Positions 30,231 through 41,850 of a stretch of DNA of 64,000 nt are shown one piece after another. Made by a program: the position numbers and the translations under genes. How positions within the stretch are numbered: position 1 is the first letter of the stretch; each line of letters begins with the position of its first letter. The DNA lies in assembly GCA_015183035.1 (NCBI GenBank), contig JACZZP010000008.1, forward strand, positions 310,001 to 374,000, given 5' to 3'. The stretch is from Meloidogyne chitwoodi. Taxonomy: Eukaryota > Nematoda > Chromadorea > Rhabditida > Meloidogynidae. The notes under the pieces were generated by a model. That model saw only the letters and a program-made list of their open reading frames with translations. It had not been told where the DNA came from and did no database searches.

Positions 30231-33200
30231 TCAAAAAGTATCTCTTTTGTTGAATATTTCCTTAGAAAATTCAAACATCCATTCCGGCACAGTTTGACGC
30301 GAATCTTTCAAAACTTTAATAAAATAGCCTGCATTTTTTCGATCATTTTCATTTTGTGGGTCAAAATATGAAATTGCTTCACCAACGTTTCCAATACGTC
30401 CTGTCCTTCCTATTCGATGAATATACTTAAATTAATTTAAAATAATTTATTTTTAATTAATTTAAATTTAATTTATTACCTCATTTTGTGGCCCTCTAAG
30501 ATCTCTAGAAGGCAAATCATAATTTATTACATATTGAACATTAGGAAAATTTAAACCACGAGCACCCACATCTTTTAATAATTTAAATTAAAAAAATTAA
30601 AATTATTTTTATTTTTTACCTGTAGCAACCAAAACATCACAATGGTCAGTAGCAAATCTACTGACTGCTTGATAACGCATTTTAAGTGTTAAATCACTTA
30701 AAATTAAAAAATAATATTTTGTAAATTAAAAATAAAGTTTTTACGAATTATAACTTGAAGCGCGTATATTACTGTGATTTAAAGCTAAACCAAGTCTATA
30801 AGATAGTCGCTTTTGTTCAACAAAAATAATTGTTTTTGGTACCTTCCAATAATCATCTAGAAAATATATAAACTTAAGTTTTAACATATATTTTCTCTAA
30901 TATAAGATTGACATTTCTCCTTTTTACAAACTTAAAAACTTAAGTTCCAACAAGTTTTAACTTATAAACTTAAAAATTTTCTAGTTTTTCCGGAAAAACA
31001 TGTTACTAAACGTAAAAATGGATTAATAAAATAAAAAGTATTTTAAAGTCTACAATCTAAAAAATTTAAACTTTTTTATTAAAAGAATTAAGCAATAGTA
31101 ATAAAAGAATCTCACCCCCATTTGGTTGTGGTACAAGGGCAGTTTTTTCGTGTTCAAGTAAAAATTCAAGAAGAGTATCTTGTTTCCCATTTATTCCATT
31201 AGATGTGTGTTTATTTACCTTTTTTTTAATTAAAATAATAATTTTTTTATTAATTTTTTACTTTTAAAAAAGTCTGTTCAACAGTATCAGCTGCAGAGTT
31301 AATCTGCCCAACTTGAATCTGAACAAAATCGTCTCGAAGAAAACTTTGAACTAAATCATTTATTGAATGCTCATATGTGGCAGAAAACATTAAGACGCGA
31401 TGATTTGGATACTATTAAATTTTAAACTTTTAAATATAAAAAGAAAATGTTGAAGGTTGTTTTAAGGTTAGAAAATAAAGTAATTTAAGTATGTTTTGTT
31501 TCCGGAAATATTTTAAGTTTTCCGGAAAGTTGAACAAAACAAACATTATTTACGGTTTTCTAAGTTTTCCGGTAAGTAAACAAACATTTATGATTTTTTA
31601 TGTTTTCCGGAAAGTTAAACAAAAACATTATTTACAAAGTTTTTATATTTTCCGGAAAAATTAAAACAACACAATTTTCTTTTCTTTCTAAACTTAATAT
31701 CAAACATTCTTTCTTTCCTAAAAAACGAACTGTACAACTTGATATTTTCTACTTTTTCCGGAAAGAATTTAATCTAAATTATATAAAAAAGTCAAGTTTA
31801 AACTTACAATATTGTTCTGATTCTTAATCTCTTTAATACAATTGTAGAAATCGTCAACCTAAAGTTAGCTAATTTTTTAAATTAAATAGATTTACTTTTA
31901 AAAGTTTATCTGCTTCATCCAACACTAAAAAACGTAATTCTTCTACTGTTATCTAAAAAAGGTTAAGTTTTATAATAATTAAATTTTATTTCCGTACATA
32001 TTTTTCTTCAACAAATTGTTTAAGTCTACCACAAGTTGTAATAAAAATATCACATCCAGCTGTTAAACCTGCAACACTCGCCTTCATTGGCTTAAAAAAA
32101 TTTTTTTGAAATTTTTTAAAATTTTAAAAATTTTTTACCACATCCCCAAAGGTATAAGAAACAGTTACACCAGTTCCTCAAATAAATTTAAATAAATAAA
32201 AAATTATTAAGGGCAAAAATACTAAGGGCAAATGCCAAAGCATCGTCGTACAATTGTTTAACCAATTCCTTAGTAGGAGAAACAATAATAACATAAGGTT
32301 GGTAACTATTAATAGCAAAACCACGCTTTCTTACAAAATGTTGTAATTTGCTAATAATAGGTAAAAGAAAGGCTGCAGTTTTTCCTAAAAAAATTTTTTT
32401 TGAAATTTTTTTTAATTTTATAAATTTTTAATAATTCTTTTTAATAAGAAAAAAATTTAATTTTATAAATAAAATATTTTAATAATTACCGCTGCCTGTT
32501 TGTGCATGACATAATAAATCATCTTTAAAAAAAAATATTTTAATTCTTCATTAAAAATAAAAAATTAAAAAAAAATAAAAATTATTACTTTTCTTTTTCG
32601 TAATAAGCGGAATGACCGCTCTCTGAACAGGTGTAGGTTTTTTTAATTTTTTAAGTTGCACATTAAGCATTAATTCATTGCTAAATTCGCATTTATCAAA
32701 GCTTTCTATTCGTCTAAATAAAAAAATTGAAAAAAAATAAATTATTTAATTTTTTTGATTTTTTAAAAATTATTTAATTTTTTATTTTTTAAAAATTTTT
32801 TAATTTAATTTTTTTTTTGATTTTTTAAAAATTAGTTAATTTTTTTTTAATATATTTATTTTATTTATTTTTAATTTATTTAAATTTAAAAAATATTTTT
32901 AAATTTATTTTTAATTTTCCTACTCAAATTTAACATCACTTCCATCACAATTTAACACGGCCGTTGCATCATCATAAACTTGACATATTTCATCAAACAT
33001 TTCACCCTCTTTTACTTGTTTGTTTTCATCAAAAAGTTCCCATTCTTCAGACTTTGGTGGAATAAATTTTTCTCGTTTTGCTAAAAAAATTTCAAAAAAA
33101 ATTTTTCCCAAAAAACATACTTCGTCCTCTCTCCCCATTTTTATTTTCATTAGTAAAACGAGGAGCAAAAGTTCCAAACTGAAATTAATAAATTTAAAAG

Positions 33201-33567
33201 TTTAAATTAAATCCCAATTTTTACCTCTTTGCGTTCATTAAATTTTTTATTTTTGTTTTCAATTTTGCCAAGAAATGTTTGACTATTAGTTAATGAATTT
33301 GCATTATTTAGAGTTGAATTTGAATTATTAATAGTATTTGTAGTAGACCAATAATTTGACCAATCATCAAAATTGCTGTTTTCATTTTTATCTGACCCAA
33401 AATTTTGGGATGATTTGTCATCTAAAAAATTTTTTTTTTTTAAATTTTTTAAAAATTATCAGACCACTATTTAATGTATTTTCATCATCTTCATCAAAAT
33501 TTAGCCAACTATCACAAGAAGTTGTACTAGTAATTATATTTTGCCTGCTACTGCTGCTACTAGTCAT
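30231..33567 (-). CDS. DEAD-box RNA helicase, Vasa/Belle (DDX4/DDX3) type
   Basis: About a dozen short exons. Ser/Asn/Gly-poor N-terminus, then KFIPP and Q motif (KKPTPVQRAVIPLI), motif I AQTGSGKTAAFLLPI (split by an intron at about 32,494), Ia PTKELVKQL, Ib TCGRL, II LDEAD, III SAT, IV IIFVEQKR, V ATDVGARGLNFPNV, VI YIHRIGRTGRIG, then EAISYFDPQNEND. The motif I wording and the FDP and VPEWM tail fit the Vasa/Belle branch; nematode VBH-1 or GLH is the nearest guess. No zinc knuckles or long RGG tracts are visible. The family unwinds RNA in germ granules or during translation. The C of motif Ib (TCGRL for TPGRL) and the replacement of the GG motif by FGDV are unusual. Introns carry TTCCGGAA and AACTTAAGTT repeats. 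Exon ends were not all phase-checked. Confidence 0.85.
31440..31790. repeat. TTTTCCGGAAA-type repeats in a helicase intron
   Basis: At least six TTTCCGGAAA words spaced 40-65 bp apart, joined by AACAAACATTA and AAGTTT-type linkers. Confidence 0.7.
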
Positions 33568-34811
33568 ATTTTTAATTTAAATAATTCTATAAATTTTCTA
33601 AAATTAATAAAAATAAGATGAAATAATATTTATTTAGTTGAGAAAAAATTTAATTTTAAAATTAATTTAATTTTAAAATTAATTTTAAACTGAATTCTTA
33701 GGATTTTCTAGGTTAGTGTAAAATTGGACAAAATGTCCAAAAACTAAAAAATATATAGTTTTGACCCCCAAATAAAAATAATAAATGAAATTGTTAAATA
33801 TGTACCTATATTTATGTATTTTAATTAATTTTTCCCCATTTTTCTTTCACTATAAAAACCTCTTTCTCTTCATCTCTTCACTCTTACTTCTTCTCCTTTA
33901 TTTATTAGTCAAAGAAATATAATACCTACCTATATATTTTTTTAAAAAAGAGAAATAGAGTTATTCTAGTAGCTTTATTTTCATTCAATAGATTGATTTT
34001 ATTCTACTTGCCGTCTCTGTGGTTTGCCCTTTTCATTGATTCTCATCGACTTTAGTGCGCTATCTTTTGGTTTTTCCGAAAAGGCCAATCGTTAAGAATC
34101 AATTCATTGATCTTTATTGACTTTTATTGAATTTAACGATATAATAGAGGATTTATTTATTTTTTGGGAAAGAGAAAAAAGAGGAGAAGAAAAAGAGATT
34201 GGTAGTTGTGTAAATTCTCACCTCTATAACATAAAAATGAATATTGGAATTAAATTTTGATATAATTAAATAAAGAATTAAATTTGCTACAAAATAAAAT
34301 AAGAGTGAGAAAAATTTAAATTGGGTAAAAATAGCAACGAATACTTTCCGGAAAATGAGCAAAATATATTACAAACTTTCCGGAAAATGAGCAAAATATA
34401 TTACAAACTTTCGGAAAATAAGCAAAATATATTACAAACATTCCGGAAAATGAGTAAAATATATTACAAACTTTCCGGAAAATGAGCAAAATATATTACA
34501 AACTTTCCGGAAAATGAGCAAAATATATTACAAACTTTTCGGAAGGACATTATTTCTTTGTGGATTAGTTTAAAACTCAGAAAGGCTGTATTATAAAGAG
34601 GCTACTTTTTCGTTGATTTGTTTTTGTTAAAGGTAAAATAAAAAAGAATGTATTGTTTATGTATTTTTATTTTTAATAAATTTGTAAAACTTAATTCAAA
34701 TATTTAATTAGCTGCTTAAAATTTAGTTTTGGCAATGATAAAAATAAAATCTCAAACACATCATTTAAAAAATCAATTTATTTTTTTATTTATTCAATTT
34801 TTTAATTAAAA
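33568..34811. other. Divergent intergenic region with repeats
   Basis: Between the helicase start (-) and the ShKT gene start (+). Contains a TATAAAAACC word with a CT-rich follow-up (33,853-33,880), a segment around 34,040-34,130 that resembles 41,040-41,150, and the TTCCGGAA array below. No coding signal. Confidence 0.5.
34338..34545. repeat. 32-bp tandem array with TTTCCGGAAAATGAG core
   Basis: Six to seven copies of a unit with CTTTCCGGAAAATGAGC and AAAATATATTACAAA. Copies differ by single bases (one TTTCGG, one ATTCCGG). Confidence 0.9.
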
Positions 34812-36626
34812 ATGAGATTAATATTATTAAAAAAATATTTTTTTATATTTTTTATTTTAATTCTTGACAAAAGAAAAGCACTTGGGGACACAAAGTTTTG
34901 TAATGATGGAACACCTTTATCGTACCGTATGTCTTTTTCTGTATTTTTTTCGAATTATTATTTTTTATTTGAATTAATTTAATAAATATTTTAGCATGTT
35001 TCCAACAACAAAAAATATGTCAATGGAATACTTCTATGATATGTGAAGAACATGAACAACACTATTTTTGTTGTTAGCTATTTTTTAAATTAATTTTTTA
35101 AACAAAATAAATTATAGGTCCACCCTTCCAACTATATGAAACAACAAAAGCACCGTCAAAAACTTTAATTACCTCTACAATCTCTTCTACCCGTTTACAA
35201 TGCAAGAACAATTTTAAAGAGTTGAGAGAATTTATTTTTAATATTACTAATTTAATAATTATTATTTCATGTGTAAATATTGGGCTTCCAGAGGGCTTTG
35301 TCTTCTTGATATTTATTCCGACTGGACTAAAGCAAAGTTATGTGCAAATTCTTGTAATTTATGCCATTTATTGTTAGAGACTACAATCTCATCTTTAGGT
35401 TAGAATTTTGATTTTTGTTTTATTATGAAAAATAAAATTTAGTTTTAACTACTCCAAAAGATACTCAAATACCTGTAGAATGGGGTGAAGTAGACAATGA
35501 AAATGAATATAAACAGCGTTTGGATGAAACATCATACCCTGAAAACGTAAAAGAGGGAAATATTAATTCGTTAGATTCTGGGTACAACAATATTGAAATC
35601 GAAGATGAAAATGAGGGTGATCTGTACAACGAGAGAAATAAGTACATTGAAGAAAATACACCAGAATCTTCTGTTGAAGAAAATACAACATTTTCTGGTT
35701 TAAAAAATACAACAGACTTTTCCGAATTAGAAAGTACAACAGAATTTTCTGATGAAGAAAATACAACATTTTCTGGTTTAAAAAATACAACAGACTTTTC
35801 CGAATTAGAAAATACAACAGAATTTTCTGATGAAGAAAATACAACAGAATTTTCCGGATTAGAAAATACAACAGAATTTTCTGATCAAGAAAATACTACA
35901 GAATTTTCCGGATTAGAAAATACAACAGAATTTTCTGATGAAGAAAATACAACAGAATTTTCTGATGAAGAAAATACAACAGAATTTTCTGATGAAGAAA
36001 ATACAACAGAATTTTCCGGATTAGAAAATACAACAGAATTTTCAGATCAAGAAAATACAACAGAATTTTCCGGATTAGAAAATACAACAGAATCTGATCA
36101 AGAAAATACATTTTCCGGATTAGAAAATACAACAATAAAAAATAAAGAAAAAGAAAGACAACGAAAAATTAAAAAAATAATTGATGAAATAGAAAATGAT
36201 CTTCAAAAATTGGAAAATGAAGCTAAGGAAAAGAATGCTACGACTGTTTCGCCTCAAAAGGTACACATATTTCCAGGGTTATTTTTGTAAGGGTTAGAAG
36301 ATTGATTTCGGCTAGTTTTATTTTAACAAAATTTAACTGTTTTATCTTATTAGAACAAAAAACTGGACGATTCAAAACAAAATAAAATAAATGAGGATGG
36401 AAGTTCACTAGAAGAAATTAGAAAATTGCAAAATGCGGATGATACCCTGGAAAAAATTAATTTAAAAAATGAAAAGAGAAAACAAAAAAATATATCTGAA
36501 TTAAAAAAGATGCTTGATCAAAAAAGGAAGAGTGTAAAAAAGCTTAGAGATGAAATTGATAAAATTGAACATGAAAAAAATAAGAAAAAAATTAATTATA
36601 TAAATTATGGAGTAAAAAGTAATTAA
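34812..36626 (+). CDS. Secreted ShKT-domain protein with acidic ENTT(E/D)FS repeats
   Basis: Exons 34812-34926, 34995-35072, 35118-35220, 35271-35398, 35443-36260 and 36354-36626 give 504 residues. Signal peptide, then a small Cys-rich module (FCNDG to HYFCC). Next is a Thr/Ser linker and an ShKT domain (CKNNFKE, CKYWASRGLC, SDWTKAKLCANSCNLC). An acidic region follows with about 14 copies of ENTT(E/D)FS plus GL, DE, DQ or EL; each NTT is a potential N-glycosylation site. The protein ends in a Lys/Glu coiled coil. ShKT domains occur in nematode secreted proteins and can modulate channels or serve as protein-protein modules; no toxicity is implied. The intron splitting the ShKT domain (35221-35270) begins GT but ends CAT, not CAG, although phase and domain demand exactly this junction. 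The array makes the coding region prone to length change. Confidence 0.7.
35221..35270 (+). other. Anomalous intron without AG acceptor
   Basis: A 50-bp AT-rich segment starting GTTGAG and ending TTTCAT. Removing it joins CKNNFKE to CKYWASRG in frame and rebuilds an ShKT domain; leaving it in shifts the frame. Confidence 0.55.
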
Positions 36627-37155
36627 ATTTAGATTTTATAGAATAAATTGGAAGTAAAAAATAAAAAATACAAATTCTGATTTGTAAAATAAATTCCGTA
36701 AACAAATTCTGATTTCTAAAATAAATTTCTGATTTGCAAAATAAATTCCGTAAAAATACAAATTCTGATTTGTAAAAAAATTCTGAAAAATACAAATTCT
36801 GATTTGCAAAATAAATCTGAAAAATACAATTTCTGATTTCAAATAAACATAACTATTTTTTACTTTAATTTTTTATTTGTTTAGCTTTAATTTTCTGCTT
36901 CTACTAAAGTATTATTCCTTATTTTCTTTCTTTATTTATTTTTTTTCTTTTAAAAATAACTGAACGAGATTTTTTGCCAGTCAATAGCTTCTTAAATATA
37001 CTTTACGCTCACTTGCTTTATTTTATGTATTTTTATGTTTTATTGTTCACTGTTAATTACTAAAATTTTAAAGCAAGTTTTTGTTTCAGATTTTTGTCAA
37101 TTTTTTATTTTATTAAGATTTGTATTTTGTACACTAAAATTTTAAATTAATTAAA
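36627..37155. repeat. Intergenic region with AAATTCTGATTTG repeats
   Basis: About seven ATTCTGATTT(G/C) words with variable linkers at 36,655-36,845, then AT-rich sequence up to the next start codon. Confidence 0.6.
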
Positions 37156-38440
37156 ATGCCACGTACAATCGAACATAAAATAAAAATTATTGGATCAACA
37201 AATCCCTCAGGTAATGTTTCAGAATATGGAACTATTGAAAGAGAAAAAAATGCAAATGATTTTGGTCATCAAATATTACATTCCCAAGGAAATAATCTTA
37301 ATAAAGTAATCATTTTATTGTTTAAAATTAATTATATAATTTTTTTTAATTTTTATTTTAGTCAGAAAATAGAAAAGCAGATGAAATTACTTACGGAACA
37401 GAGTGCTTTGAAAGAAGTTTACATTACTCACCTAATGAGGTTTTTAATGTTTATTTTTTTTCAGAGTTTGTAAAAATTCTGATTTTATTTGTTTTAATGT
37501 TTATTTTTTTTTTCAGAGTTTGTAAAAATTCTGATTTTATTTGTTTTAAAGTTTATTTATTTTTCATAGTTTATAAATATTCTGATTTTATTTTTTCTTC
37601 CAAATTTTATTTAAAAAATATAAGAACTTAAATATTAAAATATCTTATTAAAGATTGAACGTGAACAATTTTCATGTCGTAATTTTGGTGAGCGCTGTTC
37701 TTTTGGTGGTGAGGGAGACCTAAACGAACATAAAAAGACTAAAAAAACAATAAATCCAATTAATCATAATTATAACAATCAAAATCCTTTTTCGCATCCA
37801 ATGCATGGTGAAGAATGGAATGTTTTTGAAAGTGACGAGGATATTAGTGGAAATGAAACTAAAAAGGGAGAGGAAGAGGTAAGAAATTGAAAATTTAATT
37901 ATTTAGGATTCTGTAATTTTTTTTAAATTTAGATGACAAAATTAAATCAATCCAAACAACTTAAAAAAATCGAAAAATCAAAAATTAATAACACAAATTC
38001 AATTAATGAACAATTTAATTACAAAAATAACGAACTATATAACAACCATAATTTACCAAATTATTTTAAATCGCTACCAATGAAGCGAATAATTAAAAAA
38101 TCTCGTCTAGTTAGTATTCATGATGGTCGTCCTTTAAGTAATTTTGTGGAGACTGTACATTATGAGCCTGCAGACATTAATTATTGTATTTTTGTCAAAT
38201 TAATAATTTAAAATAATTATAAAAATTATTTAAAATTTTTATAATTTAGATAATAATAGCAATTCTCAAATGTCTTCTTCCCCATTGCCTGAAGAACCAC
38301 AACTATTAAATTATTACTCCTCTTCTTGCTCACTATCAGATGAAGATGAAAATATTAAAAATAAAATTTTAAAAAAGAAGAAAAATAGTAAAAATAATAG
38401 TAAAATTTATTTGACTCAAAATCCACTATATTCGTTATAA
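37156..38440 (+). CDS. Unknown Asn/Lys/Ser-rich protein (298 aa)
   Basis: Exons 37156-37305, 37362-37439, 37654-37878, 37933-38185 and 38250-38440 join in phase. No signal peptide or membrane span. The N-terminus (PRTIEHKIKIIGST), a CFERSLHYSP patch, a short Cys pair (FSCRNFGERCSFGG), a basic stretch with KRIIKKSRLVSIHDGRP, and a Ser-rich acidic segment (YYSSSCSLSDEDEN) before a Lys-rich end can be seen. Composition suggests a largely disordered intracellular protein. I do not recognise the family. Intron 2 contains ATTCTGATTTTATTTG repeats and the 3' flank is a higher-order minisatellite. Confidence 0.6.
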
Positions 38441-38880
38441 TTTTATTTTTATTCTGAATTGTAAAAATAATTAAACCTTAAATTCTGAATTGTAAAAATA
38501 ATTAAACCTTAAATTCTGAATTGTAAGAATAAAGAAACTAAATTCTGAATTGTAAAAATAATTAAACCTTAAATTCTGAATTGTAAAAATAATTAAACCT
38601 TAAATTCTGAATTGTAAGAATAAAGAAACTAAATTCTGAATTGTAAAAATAATTAAACCTTAAATTCTGAATTGTAAAAATAATTAAACCTTAAATTCTT
38701 AATTGTAAGAATAAAGAAACTAAATTCTGAATTGTAAAAATAATTAAACCTTAAATTCTGAATTGTAAAAATAATTAAACCTTAAATTCTGAATTGTAAG
38801 AATAAAGAAACTAAATTCTGAATTGTAAAAATAATTAAACCTTAAATTCTGAATTGTAAAAATAAATAAACTTGAAAACT
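38441..38880 (+). repeat. Trimeric A-A-B higher-order minisatellite
   Basis: Monomers begin AAATTCTGAATTGTAA. Two A monomers (about 31 bp, with AAAATAATTAAACCTT) are followed by one B monomer (about 29 bp, with GAATAAAGAAACT), and the trio of about 91 bp is repeated about 4.5 times. Confidence 0.9.
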
Positions 38881-38899
38881 TTTAATTATTGTTACAAAA

Positions 38900-39260
38900 A
38901 TGATTTATAAAAAAATATTCCTTCACCCCCAAAATTTTTTCAAAAAATCATATCTCTCAAAGCCTTCTTATTTAGAAGGTCTATCATAGCTCATTCGATT
39001 CAGTTTTTCAAGCTCTACAAATGATACAAATTACAGCGAAAATGATTCGGAGGAAATTTTTTAAAAATTTAAAATATTCCTTCCCCTCAAATTTTCTTTC
39101 AAAAAATTTTTTCCCAAAAACTAGTTTATGTTCAAAGGTCTATCATAGCTCATTTGAATCAGTGTATTGAGCTCTTTCAAATGATACAATAAAATTTGAG
39201 GATTTTCCAGTAGAAATTTTTTTATAAAAGTTCAACATATTCTTTCCCCCAAAAAAATTT
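38900..39260. repeat. Diverged direct repeat of about 160 bp
   Basis: Two copies share TATTCCTTC.CC, AAGGTCTATCATAGCTCATT and GAGCTCT..CAAATGATACA, with the start of a third copy. The reverse complement of the last word matches TCATTCGAAAGAGCTC near 25,700 in receptor 2 intron 1, so this is a dispersed family. Confidence 0.7.
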
Positions 39261-39758
39261 CTATTATCATAGAATTAAAAAGTTTATTCTATTTAATATT
39301 AGTACATATTAAAGAAAAAATATTAAAAAATAAATTTCAGTTGTTATTTCTTTTTAAACTTTTCAATTTTATATTAAAGATAAGAAAAGTTCAAGTAAAA
39401 AATTAATTGTAAATGTGATGACTCAAAATAATTTCAAAAACACTCTAAATTTCGTTCATTTTAATTTTTGTTTTCATTTTTACTTTACTACTTATAATAA
39501 AAAGAAAAAACTAGTGTAAATTGAGAACAAATTTTTAATAAAAAATACATTTTTATTTCTGTTTTAGTAGAAATCAGAATTTTGTATTTTCTTTTCTTAT
39601 TTTTTCCCAAACATTTTTACAAATCAGAATTTTGTATTTCTTTTATTCACAGTAAATACTCCTTTAGAATTTTTTTACAATAGTTTTAATTGTATTTTAG
39701 ATTCATCTGAATTATTAATAATATATTCTGAAAAAATACAACAAATACAAATTAATAA
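39261..39758. other. Intergenic region upstream of the Ly6-like gene
   Basis: AT-rich, with two or three AAATCAGAATTTTGTATTT words at 39,570-39,650. No other feature seen. Confidence 0.5.
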
Positions 39759-40912
39759 ATGTATTTAAAGTTGTTTTCTTTTATTCTGTTTTTGACATTA
39801 AATAATTATTTTTGTTATTCATTTAATTTTTCATCAATATTTGATACTGAAGATAATAAAAATAATGAAGAAATAAAAGATAAAAACAGCTTTTTTAATA
39901 AATATGATCCAGACAGGCCATTAACGTATATTTTTATTTTTTTAATTTATTTAAAAATTTTTTAAATAAAAATATAAAAAAATATTTATTCAAAAAAGTT
40001 GTTATCGAGGTTTAAAATATCTTATTGGCCAAGAGGAAATGGATGATAACGTTAGCTGTGTGCGTAATTTCCTTGAGAAGAGTGCAGGAATGGATAAATT
40101 CTGTTATAAATTCACTAGTAATTCTGGTATTTTGCTTTCGTTTATATTAAAATCAGAATTTTATTTTTAAAAAGCAGAATTTTATTTTTAAAAATCAGAA
40201 TTTTGTTTTTAAAAAGCAGAATTTTATTTTTAAAAATCAGAATTTTGTTTTTAAAAATCAGAATTTTATTTTTAAAAAGCAGAATTTTGTTTTTAAAAAT
40301 CAGAATTTTATTTTTAAAAAGCAGAATTTTATTTTTAAAAATCAGAATTTTGTTTTTAAAAAGCAGAATTTTGTTTTTAAAAATCAGAATTTTGTTTTTA
40401 AAAATCAGAATTTTGTTTTTAAAAATCAGAATTTTATTTTTAAAAATCAGAATTTTGTTTTTAAAAATCAGAATTTTATTTTTAAAAATCAGAATTTTGT
40501 TTTTAAAAATCAGAATTTTGTTTTTAAAAATCAGAATTTTGTTTTTAAAAATCAGAATTTTATTTTTAAAAATCAGAATTTTGTTTTTAAAATCAGAATT
40601 TTATTTTTAAAAATCAGAATTTTGTTTTTAAAAATCAGAATTTTATTTAAAAAATTATAGGAGGTACAGAATTTATAAAAAGAGGTTGTTCAGTTGTTAT
40701 GTGCACCGTAAATAAATTTAAAATATTTTTTATTAAAAAAATATAAATTTTAGCCACTTGGCGTTGGCTGCACCAAAATGGAATTTGAGGGTATTGAAGG
40801 TGAAATGTGTTGCTGTTCTGATACTTCTTATTGTAATAATGCAAATAAATTCAAAATAAATTTAATTTTAATATTTATTAATATTTTAATTTTTAAATTT
40901 TATTTTTGTTAA
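39759..40912 (+). CDS. Ly6/uPAR-like secreted protein with GPI-anchor-type C-terminus
   Basis: Four exons, 39759-39925, 39999-40126, 40661-40707 and 40754-40912, join in phase to 166 residues. Signal peptide (FSFILFLTLNNYFCYS), an acidic Asn-rich linker, then a three-finger-like Cys pattern: CYRGL, CVRNF, FCYKF, GCSVVMCT, GCTKM, and the hallmark EMCCCSDTSYCNN. The C-terminus is a 20-residue hydrophobic tail (LILIFINILIFKF) suiting GPI attachment or a membrane anchor. Nematode Ly6-like proteins are often neuronal or epidermal surface modulators; the role here is unknown. Intron 2 is a 24-copy array. Confidence 0.7.
40146..40650 (+). repeat. 21-bp AAAATCAGAATTTT array in the Ly6-like gene
   Basis: About 24 units of TTTTTAAAAA(T/G)CAGAATTTT(G/A) fill intron 2 of the Ly6-like gene. 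T/G and G/A variants alternate at the start and become uniform later. Confidence 0.9.
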
Positions 40913-41850
40913 ATATTTTAATTATTTTTAAAAAATAATTTAATATTTGTTAAATTTTATTTTACTAGCAAGAATTGAAAAAAAAAGAAAATTTTTCTCT
41001 CTTTTTCGTCTTTCTTTGCAGAGAAATACGAAATAGAATGAAAATAAAATTTAGTCAATTGGGTCGATTAATCGACTAAAAGTGGATGGCCAGTAGTATT
41101 GAGAATCAATGCATCGATCTTTATTGAATTGTATGGATTTTGAGTTTTTTATTTATTGAAAAGAGAGAGAGAAAAGTGTGACAAAGAAATGAGGTTTATA
41201 TTTAGTGGCAGTAAAAATATATATAAAAAGGATAAAAAAGAATAAAAAAAGAAAAATAAAAATTAACAAAAATTGTGTGTACTACTTGATAATGGAATTT
41301 TAAAATTATTGAAACTTTTATAAAATATTTTTAATTTTATTAGTTTTTTATTTTTATCTAGTATTAATTTTAAATTTTAAATTTTTTTTATTTTTTATAA
41401 ATGTTGGAAAATTATTAAATTTATTAAATAAATATTTCAGTTTTCTAAATTAATATTTCAATTTTACAAAATTTTATTTTCAATTTAAACTAGAAATTTA
41501 ATAAAAATATTAGTATAATTTATGCTTAGCTAATTTATAATTTAGTGTAATAAATAAATAGAATATAGTTAAAAGAATAAAAATACCTATATTTAAAAAA
41601 TAAGTATCATTTAAGTAGAACAATTAAATACAAATAATTATAATATTTTTAGGGAAAATTAAAAAAAAAGAAAAGAAAAATTTAAAGCATTTTTGAACTA
41701 TTATAAAAAGGGAAAAAACATATAAAGTTTATAATAAAAAAATGTTTATTTAAAAACTTTGTTTTTAAAATTGCTTCCACCCCTAATTCAAATAAACCAG
41801 AATAATTAATCATTGAGTTCAGAAAATAAACAAATCGCAAACTTAAGTTT
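40913..41850. other. Convergent intergenic region
   Basis: Between the Ly6-like gene (+) and fucosyltransferase 1 (-). Segment 41,040-41,150 shares GAATCAATGCATCGATCTTTATTGAATT-like words with 34,090-34,130; the rest is AT-rich. Confidence 0.5.

Noticed and set aside
35563..36135. Minus-strand Leu/Tyr-rich ORFs
   Set aside because: Shadows of the acidic ENTT repeat of the ShKT protein.
40203..40610. 135-residue ORF of repeating ILFLK units
   Set aside because: A by-product of the 21-bp array in intron 2 of the Ly6-like gene; no start codon context or non-repeat sequence.
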